NCBI GenBank assembly: GCA_016935985.1
Contig: JAFGPW010000008.1
Location: 62,001 to 126,000, forward strand
Length of the DNA: 64,000 nt
From: Candidatus Woesearchaeota archaeon
GTDB lineage: Archaea; Nanobdellota; Nanobdellia; Woesearchaeales; JAFGPW01
Direction: 5' to 3'
Position 1 is the stretch's first letter, and the number at the start of each line of letters is the position of its first letter. The translations under genes and the position numbers were made by a program. Shown here piece by piece: positions 56,565-64,000 of this stretch. A model generated the notes under the pieces. It made no database searches. It saw only the letters and a list, made by a program, of their open reading frames with translations, and was not told the origin of the DNA.

Positions 56565-57503
56565 TCAGCCGGTCCGCTTCACCACGACGTAGCTGATATC
56601 ATCCGTCGGCTTCATGTGGCTGAGCTCGTGCTTGATATGGAAATAGGTCTCTTTCGCGTCCATATCCTGATGGTCCTTGAAGAACCGCTCGAGCCCGCTC
56701 TTGACGAAGTCCTTCCGGCCGTCGGCGAGCTCAGTCATGCCGTCGGTGTAGAGCAGCATGATATCCCCTTTCCCGAGGATCCTGAGCTCGGAGACCCGGT
56801 ACGGCTCGATGTAGTCCTCCCTGCGGGCGTCGGTCCGGGAGACGTCGATGTGGGTGCCGACCGGCCGGTAGCCCAGCGGCAGCTGGCCATGGAGCAGCTC
56901 GTCCGGCAGCCTCTGCAGCCTCCCGCTCCTGCGGGACCAGATCGCGGGCGGCAGGTGGCCGCCGTTCACGTACCGCGCCCTGCCGTCGTCGGACAGCTCG
57001 ATGTAGAGCATGGTGGCGTAAGTGTCGATCCGGGACGAGTTGTAGAAGCGGTTGTTCATCCTGTCGATCAGCCCTGCCGTTATCTGGCCGTGGATGTCGA
57101 GCTCGTACTCCGCCATCGAGAGGAAGGTCTGATGCACCATCGAGCCGATCGACGCGTCCGCCTCGTCGTGGCCCTTGACATCGAGGATCAGTATCCCGCC
57201 CCGGTGCCTGTTGAGATGGAGGTTGCGCAGCTTCTCGCCGATCACATCCTTCCATCCGCCTTCCGATTCCGCGAGCTCCTTCTCGGCCCGCGCGATCCGC
57301 TCATCCAGGTCGAACCTCTTGCTGAAGTCGACGAAGGTGATGTGGTCGCCGCCGACCGATCCCGAGAGCGGCATGATGCCGCCGTAGATGTCGAAGTTCG
57401 CAATGCTTGGCAGGTCTCCCGGCGACGGCTGGTTCTGCTTCATATGGCTCACGAACTTGCGGAGCTGCTCCTCGTTCCTCCTGTTGTTGATCAGGTAGTT
57501 CAT
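56565..57503 (-). CDS. SpoIIE/RsbU-type PP2C phosphatase
   Basis: The 312 aa protein is a bare SpoIIE domain: [10 protein letters not shown] (metal-binding GGD), [13 protein letters not shown] (DxxGHG-type), [25 protein letters not shown] and [10 protein letters not shown]. These carry the Asp residues that bind two Mn/Mg ions. In bacteria the family dephosphorylates anti-anti-sigma factors; no sigma factor or STAS gene is visible here, so the target is unknown. Archaeal members are few. The TATA GTATAAAAG (57547-57555) gives a leader of about 22 nt. Confidence 0.88.
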   Translation of the reverse strand: MNYLINNRRNEEQLRKFVSHMKQNQPSPGDLPSIANFDIYGGIMPLSGSVGGDHITFVDFSKRFDLDERIARAEKELAESEGGWKDVIGEKLRNLHLNRHRGGILILDVKGHDEADASIGSMVHQTFLSMAEYELDIHGQITAGLIDRMNNRFYNSSRIDTYATMLYIELSDDGRARYVNGGHLPPAIWSRRSGRLQRLPDELLHGQLPLGYRPVGTHIDVSRTDARREDYIEPYRVSELRILGKGDIMLLYTDGMTELADGRKDFVKSGLERFFKDHQDMDAKETYFHIKHELSHMKPTDDISYVVVKRTG

Positions 57504-57608
57504 GTCTCTTCACCCTTCTATCCTCATCGCAAGAGCCTCCTGCCTGGTATAAAAGGCTTGTTAATCGTGCCTCGCGAGCGGAGCTGGCCGTCCGCGGCAG
57601 GCGCACGC

Positions 57609-59561
57609 CTAGAAGATGTGTATCCCCTCGAGCGACTCGCGCACGAGACGCTTGCACCGGCGCATCAGGTCGCGCTGCGCCTCGTCCTGGGTCGCGCGGT
57701 CGACCTGCTCGAGCCGGTCGAGCAGCTGCATGTAGAACCTGATGAGGTCGCCCTCAGGCATCGAGGTTCCGTCGAGTATCTGGATGAATTTCAGCCGCTT
57801 GTGGACAGGGAAGACGAGCGCCGACGCCGTCTCGAGATTGTGCCACCACTCTCCCTTCCTGAGATGGGGATGCTTTCGCAGCAGCCCGACGAGCTGCGGG
57901 ACGCACGCGGCGATGCGCTTCCTCCTGAACTCGATCTCGCGCTTCTCCTCATACACGAGCGCGCCGATGACGACGAGGACCGAGAGCTCGTCCCACTCGA
58001 ACGGGAAATCCGCCGCGAAGAGCTGGGAGATCTCTATCTCGTCGGAGAATATCCTGGTCGTGAACGCGCCGAGCCAGGTGAGCCTGCGGTCGGGCGTGAT
58101 ATATCCCATCCGGGTCAGGTTCTGGACCGCCTTGTCGAACCGGTTCCGTATCCCGCGCACGACCCTGCCGTCGAGCGTCCCCTTGGTCTGCTGGAAGGTG
58201 TGGAAGTTCATCTTCAGGATCTGGGCGATCTCCTCGTCTGTGTGCAGGTGCACGAGGTTGAGGATCGTGTTCGTCGACATCCGGAACTGCGAGAGCAGGG
58301 GGTCGACGTCCTGCTTGGTGATTTGCTCGACCTTCGGGACGTCCGCGACCCTCCGGTTGATGACCGCGACCGAGAGCCCTTCCTTGTCCATCCCGCGCCT
58401 GCCTGCCCGTCCGGAGATCTGGAAATACTCCTTCGACGTCATGAACCTGAAGCCCTGGCCGGTGTACTTGCGCATCGAGTCGATGCAGACCGTCTTCGCC
58501 GGGTAGTTGATGCCGACGGCGAAGGTCTCGGTGGCGAAGAGGACCTTGACGAGCCCTTCGGCGAACAGCGTCTCCACGATGTGCTTGATGTCGGGCAGAA
58601 GTCCGGCGTGGTGGAACGCGATCCCCTTCGCGAGGCACTCGCGCAGCAGCCGCGCGGACGGCAGGCCCGCCACCTCGGGGCTCACCCCGTCGAACTTCCT
58701 CGCGACGAGCGAGGCCATCCGCGCCTTCTCCTCTCGGCCGAGGAAGTCGTCCTTCCGCTTCAGCTCCTCGGCGAACGCTTGCGTCTTCTGGCGCGAGAAG
58801 ACGAAGTAGATGCACGGGAGCTTGCCCCGCCGCGAAAGATCCCGGATGAGCGTCATGGTGTCGGGCGCCGGGATGCGCTGCCGGCGGTGCCTGCCGTGCC
58901 TGCCGCGGAGCGACCGGTGGTCAGGGTAGCCGTCGAGCTTCTTGCGCTCGGCGATCGCCTGAAGCGTCGTGATGCCGAGCTCGGCGTCGTAGAACCTGCG
59001 CACGAGCGGCACCGGCCGGTGGGTGTGATGGACGATCGAGACCGTATGCCCCTTGGTCTTCTGAACCCATGCCGCGAACTCCTCGGCGTTCGGGATGGTG
59101 GCTGAGAGGAACAGGAAGCGTATGCGGTCGTGCGAGAAGATGATCGACTCCTCCCAGATGTGTCCGCGCTCGAAGTCGGAGATGTAGTGGATCTCGTCCA
59201 TGATGCAATAGGCGACGTCGTCGAGGACCTTGTCCTTGATGATCGCCATGTTGCGGTAGACCTCGGTCGTCATGATGATGACCTGGGCCTTCGGGTTCTC
59301 CACGATGTCGCCGGTGATGAGGCCGATCGCGGCATCGCCGTACTGCTCGCGGAAGTCGCGGAACTTCTGGTTCGAGAGCGCCTTGATGGGCGCGGTGTAG
59401 ATGACGCGCTTCCCCTCCTGCAGGTACTTGTCGATGATGTAGTCGGCGATGAGCGTCTTGCCCGAGCCTGTCGGCGCCGAGACGAGGACCGAGTCGCCCC
59501 GCTCGACCGCGTGGATCGCCTCCTCCTGGAACCGGTCGAGGGTGAAGGAATGGAACTGCAT
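57609..59561 (-). CDS. Ski2/Mtr4-like superfamily 2 helicase
   Basis: The motifs are SAPTGSGKTLIADYII (I), TAPIKALSNQ (Ia), DEIHYI (DEIH, II), SATIPN (III), and the C-terminal QISGRAGRRGMD (VI). Residues about 400-500 show the winged-helix and ratchet features seen in Mtr4/HelY helicases. It resembles RNA-exosome cofactors of the HelY/DOB1 type and could feed RNA to the archaeal exosome or handle DNA. The TATA ATTTATATG (59585-59593) is 28 nt upstream; leaderless. Confidence 0.9.
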   Translation of the reverse strand: MQFHSFTLDRFQEEAIHAVERGDSVLVSAPTGSGKTLIADYIIDKYLQEGKRVIYTAPIKALSNQKFRDFREQYGDAAIGLITGDIVENPKAQVIIMTTEVYRNMAIIKDKVLDDVAYCIMDEIHYISDFERGHIWEESIIFSHDRIRFLFLSATIPNAEEFAAWVQKTKGHTVSIVHHTHRPVPLVRRFYDAELGITTLQAIAERKKLDGYPDHRSLRGRHGRHRRQRIPAPDTMTLIRDLSRRGKLPCIYFVFSRQKTQAFAEELKRKDDFLGREEKARMASLVARKFDGVSPEVAGLPSARLLRECLAKGIAFHHAGLLPDIKHIVETLFAEGLVKVLFATETFAVGINYPAKTVCIDSMRKYTGQGFRFMTSKEYFQISGRAGRRGMDKEGLSVAVINRRVADVPKVEQITKQDVDPLLSQFRMSTNTILNLVHLHTDEEIAQILKMNFHTFQQTKGTLDGRVVRGIRNRFDKAVQNLTRMGYITPDRRLTWLGAFTTRIFSDEIEISQLFAADFPFEWDELSVLVVIGALVYEEKREIEFRRKRIAACVPQLVGLLRKHPHLRKGEWWHNLETASALVFPVHKRLKFIQILDGTSMPEGDLIRFYMQLLDRLEQVDRATQDEAQRDLMRRCKRLVRESLEGIHIF

Positions 59562-59584
59562 GGCGCTTCCAGAACCGCGGCGAG

Positions 59585-59593
59585 CATATAAAT
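59585..59593 (-). promoter_or_regulatory. TATA box of Ski2-like helicase gene
   Basis: ATTTATATG on the minus strand, centred 28 nt before the ATG at 59561. Confidence 0.6.
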
Positions 59594-59601
59594 GTTCGGT
59601 T

Positions 59602-60825
59602 TCAGGCGAGCTCTTTCCGCCGCCGTTGCGCAGCTTCTTGCGGCCCTGTCCGGGCCTTGATGTGGTCGAAGAAGTACCAGCGCTGCGCCCTGAAGGTCTC
59701 GGCCTGCCTGACGATGAGCGATTCCGCGTGCGCCTCGTCGAGCTCGCGCGTCTGGAGCGCGTAGGTGAGCACCCGCGCGAAGTAGAGGGGCTTGAGGCAC
59801 TCGACCGCGCGCGCCCGGACCTCCGGGTCGGTGTGGAGCGTGAAATAGGCGAGGATGCCGTAGACGAGCTCTGCCCAGAGGTTCTCGGAGATCATCACCT
59901 TCTGCTGGGCGAAGGCCGCGTCGAGCTCACGGAAACGATGGGGCTCGAGGAGCATCTCCAGGTACGAGCGCTGCTCCCGCCAGTGGGTCTCCATGACCGA
60001 GCGCATCCGGGCGAGGTCGACCCCGAGCGGCTGGGGCGGCTCGAGCCGCGTGCCGAAGGTCGCGACCTCTTCGGGATCCGCCACCTTCAGATTTTCCGCG
60101 TGCGTCGCGATGATCGAGAAGAGAGTGGAGACGACCTGGGAGAACATCCGGTCGAGCTTGGGCGCCGACGGCTTGTGGACCTTCGCGCCGAGCTTGGTCT
60201 GGCAGGGCCTGAACCCGCCGATGAGCGCATGCACGGTCATGAAGCTGTCGATGCCGAAATGGTAGGTGCTCTCCTCCCATTCCTGCGCGAGCAGCGACCG
60301 CGCGAGCCGGAGCGAGAAGCCGAACTCGCCGGCGATGGGCTGGCGGATGCCCTTGCCCAGTAGGCCGTAGACAAGCGGGTAGACGATGGTGTTGGTGATG
60401 GTGCCGTCGAGGTGGTTGCGCGAGTAGAGCGGGGTGACGATATCGAACCCGCGCAGGATCGGGGTCACGAGGTCGCGCACCCATTCTGGCGTGATGCTCG
60501 ACAGGTCGGAGTCGACCATCGCGATGGCGGGCGCGTTGAACCGGTCGGCGAGCTCGAGGAGGATCCTGATGTTTCCGCCCTTGCCGAGCCCGAGGTCAGA
60601 CGCCCTGATGTGGAGCTTGCCGTTGCGTGTCCGGACCTTGAGGAACGCCTCCCTCGTCTCCTCGCCGGGGCTGTTGTCGATGTTGGCGATGACGCATGTC
60701 CTGCCGGGGAAGTGCTTGCTGAGCCCCTGGTCGACCTGCTCGACCACATGGCCGAGGGAATCTGCCTCATTGTAGGAGGGTATGCCTATGAGGATGTCGG
60801 CGCTCTGAAGATGGTCAAGGAGCAT
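59602..60825 (-). CDS. GT-A-fold glycosyltransferase (GT2/GT81-like)
   Basis: The protein starts ILIGIPSYNEADSLGHVVEQ, a GT2-type first beta strand. IAMVDSDLSSI supplies the DxD metal site, and QPIAGEFGFSLRLARSL resembles glucosyl-3-phosphoglycerate synthase-type GT81 transferases. The C-terminal 150 residues are helical. It may make a glycosyl-glycerate compatible solute or a cell-envelope glycan; the acceptor cannot be read from sequence. AGGTAGGG precedes the ATG, with a TATA TTTATATATT about 57 nt before it. Confidence 0.8.
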   Translation of the reverse strand: MLLDHLQSADILIGIPSYNEADSLGHVVEQVDQGLSKHFPGRTCVIANIDNSPGEETREAFLKVRTRNGKLHIRASDLGLGKGGNIRILLELADRFNAPAIAMVDSDLSSITPEWVRDLVTPILRGFDIVTPLYSRNHLDGTITNTIVYPLVYGLLGKGIRQPIAGEFGFSLRLARSLLAQEWEESTYHFGIDSFMTVHALIGGFRPCQTKLGAKVHKPSAPKLDRMFSQVVSTLFSIIATHAENLKVADPEEVATFGTRLEPPQPLGVDLARMRSVMETHWREQRSYLEMLLEPHRFRELDAAFAQQKVMISENLWAELVYGILAYFTLHTDPEVRARAVECLKPLYFARVLTYALQTRELDEAHAESLIVRQAETFRAQRWYFFDHIKARTGPQEAAQRRRKELA

Positions 60826-60938
60826 CGGTCCCTACCTGTATATTAATCCCTATACTGCTACTCACCATCGTGTATTAAATAATATATAAACCTTTCGGAT
60901 AGCATCGCCGAAAAGGTCGCTCATCAAGAGAGGGAGAT

Positions 60939-61922
60939 CTATTCCTGGTCCATGAATTCCCAGGCCTTCCGGGAGACCTCGCCTATCATGAGGTTTGCCT
61001 CGCGTTCGGTGAGCCCTTTCGTCATCACGCAGAGGATGTACGGCCTGTTGGGGTGATAGACGATGCCGCAGTCGTGGTGCTCGGAACCGATGATCCAAAA
61101 GCCGATCTTGTGGGCGACGGTGACGTCTTGCGGGACTCCGGCGGCTATGCCGTCATTGAAATTGGTATCGGAGAGCAGCGAGAGGAATAGCTGGGACGAG
61201 GAGCGCTTGAGGTACGATGAGTAGTAGAGCGACCGGAACACGTTGCTGTACTCCTTCGCCGACGCTAGGATGAGGGTGCCGTTCTTGTCCATCAGCGTCG
61301 AGTAGGGGATGCCGAGCCCGAGGATCGCGTCTATCTGGTCCTCCCAACGGAAATTCCGTTCAAGCATATTGGCCGCAGTATTGTCTGAATAATAGAGTGT
61401 TATGTTCATGATGTCGAGGAGGGTATACTCTGTTCCGGGAGCTTTGTATTGGAGCACGCCAAAACTCCTATCGATGTCGCTCTGGGTAAGGGTCAGCCTG
61501 GTGTCGAGCCGAAGTTCTCCCTCTTCCACCTTGCGGAGCATGGTGGCGATGTCCGCGATCTTGAGAAGGGAGGCAAGATGATACTGGTCGCGCTCGTTGA
61601 TCCCGATCCAAGAGCCGGTGTTGAGGTCCTCGAAATAGATGCCGAATTCCCCCTTGCCATACCCGACCAGCAACGAGCCTATCGACTGACGCAGGCCCTG
61701 GTAGTTCGTGGTATAATATTTCTGGCTCTCCTCGAACGACGTGACCTCCAACTGCGCGATGCCGGGATTGAGGAGGTGGAACCGGGCAGGGCTCGCAAGC
61801 ATCGTGTCCTCACCGGACCTGGGCTGCATCACCATGACGAGCAGGCAGAGCGATACGATCAGCAGGACCGCCGTCGAGACCGCGAGAGCCGCGATGAGCA
61901 TCTGTGTCCGAGAAGCAGCCAT
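60939..61922 (-). CDS. Serine beta-lactamase-fold protein (class A-like), membrane-anchored
   Basis: After an N-terminal TM (about 9-32, LIAALAVSTAVLLIVSLCLL) the 327 aa protein has the class A order: S-x-x-K in HLASLLK (S118, K121), S-D-N in YYSDNTAAN (S179-N181) and K-I-G in VAHKIGFW (K272, replacing KTG). The omega-loop Glu is not obvious. The fold is shared with PBPs and esterases; archaea lack murein, so a native esterase/peptidase role is likelier than beta-lactam resistance. The TATA TATATATA (61962-61969) gives an 18-nt leader. Confidence 0.83.
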   Translation of the reverse strand: MAASRTQMLIAALAVSTAVLLIVSLCLLVMVMQPRSGEDTMLASPARFHLLNPGIAQLEVTSFEESQKYYTTNYQGLRQSIGSLLVGYGKGEFGIYFEDLNTGSWIGINERDQYHLASLLKIADIATMLRKVEEGELRLDTRLTLTQSDIDRSFGVLQYKAPGTEYTLLDIMNITLYYSDNTAANMLERNFRWEDQIDAILGLGIPYSTLMDKNGTLILASAKEYSNVFRSLYYSSYLKRSSSQLFLSLLSDTNFNDGIAAGVPQDVTVAHKIGFWIIGSEHHDCGIVYHPNRPYILCVMTKGLTEREANLMIGEVSRKAWEFMDQE

Positions 61923-61962
61923 GGTTTCCCTCGTCAGAACCGTCCGCAGAGAAGCGTCAGGC

Positions 61963-63189
61963 CTATATATACCTATCTTTTTTTGCCGATAATGCCTTCC
62001 CTTCCTTTCCCTCCTTATTCCTGCGCAGCCGGTCGTGGAGCCGGAGCAGCCGGCTCCCCATGCGCCCATGCCTGACGAGCGCCGCGTGCGCGATCCGGGC
62101 GCGCATCGGGAGCCGGCCGTCGAGGGCACCGATGAGCTCGGCATCGGAGGGCGTCCTGAAGAGGAATTCCAGGTGCTCGGGATGCCGGAAGAAGAAGGCC
62201 TCGGCGATCTCCCGGAAGACGACGCCGCAGGAGAGCTCTCCGCCGAAGCCGCGCTTCCATGCTGCTTCGTACCGCTTCAGGAACGCGGCGTCCTGCCTGC
62301 CATTCCGTATCGCTTCAGCCGCGGCCCTGCCGGCGAGGTCGCCTGACCTGAGCGCGTAGCTGATCCCTTCGCCCGAGAACGCGAACACGAATCCCGCTGA
62401 GTCGCCGGCGACGAGCGCCCGGTCGCCATAGGTCCGGGCGATGGGTCCCTCGATCGGGAACACGCCGCCGTACGTCGATACCGGTCGAGCGTCCTCGAGC
62501 CCCCTGATGCCCGCCCGCATGCGGTCGAACGCCTGCCTGATGCTTCCCGTGAATGTCGAGAGCGAGCCGAAGCCGAGGTTGGCGGTGCCGTCGCCCTTCG
62601 GGAACGCCCAGAACGCGCCGGGACCCAGGCCCTTCCGGTAGGCGAACAGGAACCGATCGTGGGGGATGCCGCACCCACTGAAGATGCCGCCGTAGCAGAC
62701 GCCCACCGCCGGCTCCCGGGAGATGAGCCCGAGCTCCGTCTGGAACCGGTAGCGTGGCCCGTAGGCGAGGATGACGATCTTCGCCCGGTACGTGCGCTTC
62801 GCGGTCGTCACCGTCGCGCTCCTTTCCCCGACGCGCAACGAGAGCGCCGGCTCGCGGAGGCGGATTCGCTCCTTCACCGGCCCGGCGAGCCACTGTTCGA
62901 AGGCCGGCCGGTCGACCTGGAGGTAGGCGAGCGGCAGCTCGCGCTCGAAATCGTCGACCATGAAGAACTGCTTGGTCACCCTGTTCCTGATGAAGGGGTA
63001 GTCTTTCCTGCCGAAGAAGCGGACGAAGTCCTTCTCGCGGATGCCCTCGCCGCACTGCAACGGATGGCCGATGCGCGCCTTGCCGTCGAGGACAAGGAAG
63101 CGGATCCCTTCCTCCTGGAGCCTGCGGGCGGCCATCAGCCCTGCTGGGCCGGCGCCGACGATGATGACATCGGTATCCATGGGTTCCAT
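61963..63189 (-). CDS. Geranylgeranyl reductase family flavoprotein
   Basis: The N-terminal FAD fold is VIIVGAGPAGLMAARRLQEE, followed by LQCGEGIREK (CGEG) and a second FAD block ALVAGDSAGFVFAFSGEGIS. The 408 aa length fits archaeal digeranylgeranylglycerophospholipid reductases. These saturate double bonds of the isoprenoid chains of archaeal membrane lipids. It has a leaderless TATA (TCTATAAAA, 63210-63218) 25 nt upstream. The C-terminal Lys/Arg-rich tail is non-conserved. Confidence 0.9.
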   Translation of the reverse strand: MEPMDTDVIIVGAGPAGLMAARRLQEEGIRFLVLDGKARIGHPLQCGEGIREKDFVRFFGRKDYPFIRNRVTKQFFMVDDFERELPLAYLQVDRPAFEQWLAGPVKERIRLREPALSLRVGERSATVTTAKRTYRAKIVILAYGPRYRFQTELGLISREPAVGVCYGGIFSGCGIPHDRFLFAYRKGLGPGAFWAFPKGDGTANLGFGSLSTFTGSIRQAFDRMRAGIRGLEDARPVSTYGGVFPIEGPIARTYGDRALVAGDSAGFVFAFSGEGISYALRSGDLAGRAAAEAIRNGRQDAAFLKRYEAAWKRGFGGELSCGVVFREIAEAFFFRHPEHLEFLFRTPSDAELIGALDGRLPMRARIAHAALVRHGRMGSRLLRLHDRLRRNKEGKEGKALSAKKDRYI

Positions 63190-63209
63190 CCTGCTGGCCG
63201 GGGATGGTA

Positions 63210-63218
63210 TCTATAAAA
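63210..63218 (-). promoter_or_regulatory. TATA box of geranylgeranyl reductase gene
   Basis: TTTTATAGA on the minus strand, centred 25 nt before the ATG at 63189. Confidence 0.55.
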
Positions 63219-63237
63219 AGGTGTTGTCGTCCGAGCG

Positions 63238-64000
63238 CTACCTGAGCGCCTGCCGCATCTTCCTGATGAACACGGCGGTGTCGAACCGCTTCGCCTGCCG
63301 CTCGCACGCCTTCCGGTACTGTCCGGGATCCCTGCCGACCTCGCGGACCGCGTCGCAGAGCCGCTCGACCGAGATGGCAGGGATGAGCCGCCCGGTCGCG
63401 CCGTCGACCATCGATTCGCGGTACCCTCCCTCGTCGGGCGCGATCACGGGCTTGCCTGACGCCATCGCCTCGATCGGCGTCATGCCGAAATCCTCGTCGT
63501 GCGAGGTCGTGACAAAGCCCGTGCAGCGCGCATAGAGGCCGACGAGCGTCGGCAGGCCGACCCGGCTGAGCAGGGTCACGTTGGGCGGCCGGATGCTCTC
63601 GAGATACCGTGCATAGCGTTTGAAATGGAACGCATCCTCATAGCTGCCGACGATCACGAGCCTTCGTTCCGGCATCCGCGCGAAGGCCTTGAGCTGGAGC
63701 TCGACCCGCTTGTGGGTGATGAGCCGGTTGACCGAAAGCCAGTACCCCTCATCCGTCTTGCATGAGAATCTCTTCGTGTCGACTGGCGGGTGGATGACCT
63801 CCGCCTCCCTGCCGAGATAGCGCCGCACCCGCTGCCGCGTATTCTCCGAATTGCACACGATGGAATCGACGTGCTTCATATACTCCCTGTTGAGCCGCCG
63901 GTTGTACCTCACCCAGAGGTCGAAGGCCGGGCGTCCGTACCACGGCACCGTATTCTCGCGTGTGTAGCGGTAGAGATCCCATATCTCGCGGATGGGCGAG
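63238..64000 (-). CDS. GT4 glycosyltransferase, C-terminal part (N-terminus outside window)
   Basis: The frame continues open to the window edge (SPIREIWDLYRYTRENTVPW), so the in-window GTG at 63948 is not the real start. The C-domain has LSVNRLITHKRVELQLKAFA, then a GT4 donor site EDFGMTPIEAMASGKPVIAP (E-x7-E) and VTLLSRVGLPTLVGLY. It probably transfers a sugar to a lipid or protein glycan; the exact role is unknown. Confidence 0.88.
   Translation of the reverse strand, partial: SPIREIWDLYRYTRENTVPWYGRPAFDLWVRYNRRLNREYMKHVDSIVCNSENTRQRVRRYLGREAEVIHPPVDTKRFSCKTDEGYWLSVNRLITHKRVELQLKAFARMPERRLVIVGSYEDAFHFKRYARYLESIRPPNVTLLSRVGLPTLVGLYARCTGFVTTSHDEDFGMTPIEAMASGKPVIAPDEGGYRESMVDGATGRLIPAISVERLCDAVREVGRDPGQYRKACERQAKRFDTAVFIRKMRQALR

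Noticed and set aside
60939-61922. Antibiotic-resistance beta-lactamase
   Set aside because: Archaeal context, missing obvious omega-loop Glu and KIG instead of KTG make a resistance role unlikely; only fold similarity is claimed.
1-64000. tRNA, rRNA, CRISPR array, IS element
   Set aside because: No spacer-repeat pattern, TTCGA-type T-arm with acceptor pairing, or transposase was found; the RHS fragment and MNT-HEPN genes are the only mobile-like content.

Overview
The window is a gene-dense, high-G+C archaeal chromosome segment. Archaeal identity rests on a thermosome subunit, transcription factor S, an archaeal NMD3-like protein, a Ser/His-type signal peptidase, a DUF460 protein, a geranylgeranyl-reductase-like flavoprotein, a tungsten aldehyde oxidoreductase of the GAPOR type, an archaellin-like signal peptide, and TATA boxes. 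Most promoter-proximal genes have a TATA element centred about 24-30 nt before the ATG, which implies leaderless mRNAs. Downstream operon genes instead often overlap as ATGA or carry GGAGG/GAGGTG Shine-Dalgarno sequences. The signal peptidase insertion and the CxxC zinc-ribbon proteins resemble DPANN (Woesearchaeota-like) archaea. That placement is an inference from remembered family patterns, not a tree. No rRNA, tRNA, CRISPR array or complete insertion sequence was found.

Layout. 1-8.3 kb: coiled-coil protein (truncated by the window edge), RNA 3'-phosphate cyclase, a PD-(D/E)XK-like nuclease, a large surface protein with Cys-rich tandem repeats, a membrane-anchored winged-helix regulator, DUF460 and NMD3. 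8.3-11.7 kb: a MacB-type ABC operon with a COG1361-like partner. 11.7-16.9 kb: small secreted and membrane proteins, a strongly structured intergenic element (13389-13507), signal peptidase-TFS, and argS. 16.9-19.7 kb: an accessory island with two MNT-HEPN pairs around an RHS fragment. 19.7-24.4 kb: glmS-GNAT, an HTH/S-layer-like protein, DUF1761, and a HAD protein with an altered active site. 24.5-30.4 kb: GAPOR, a GT4-HAD fusion and a GH15 enzyme. 30.5-36.9 kb: a frameshifted SRAP gene, an archaellin-signal metzincin-like protease with a lipoprotein partner, an M32 carboxypeptidase, and cspA with a DEAD helicase.

36.9-45.5 kb: ZIP transporter, a sulfite-oxidase-like lipoprotein, then a nine-gene pterin-cofactor and tungstate regulon (ModE-like, moaA, moaC, moaB, tupA, tupB, tupC, moeA, MOSC). 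This regulon would supply tungstopterin to the GAPOR 12-20 kb away. 45.5-51.4 kb: ion channel, bactofilin-like membrane protein, a methyltransferase-like gene, and ftsZ with a one-base-spaced coiled-coil partner. 51.4-53.8 kb: an A+T-rich acquired gene, an Xre-regulated membrane cassette with paired operators, and two tiny zinc ribbons. 53.8-64 kb: thermosome, a SpoIIE-type phosphatase, a Ski2-like helicase, a GT-A glycosyltransferase, a serine beta-lactamase-fold protein, a geranylgeranyl reductase and a GT4 enzyme (truncated).

The genes suggest a heterotrophic, sugar- and peptide-using anaerobe with ferredoxin-linked glyceraldehyde-3-phosphate oxidation. The main oddities are the structured element at 13.4 kb, the MNT-HEPN/RHS island, the archaellin-protease fusion, the ftsZ partner, and the paired operators of the Xre cassette.
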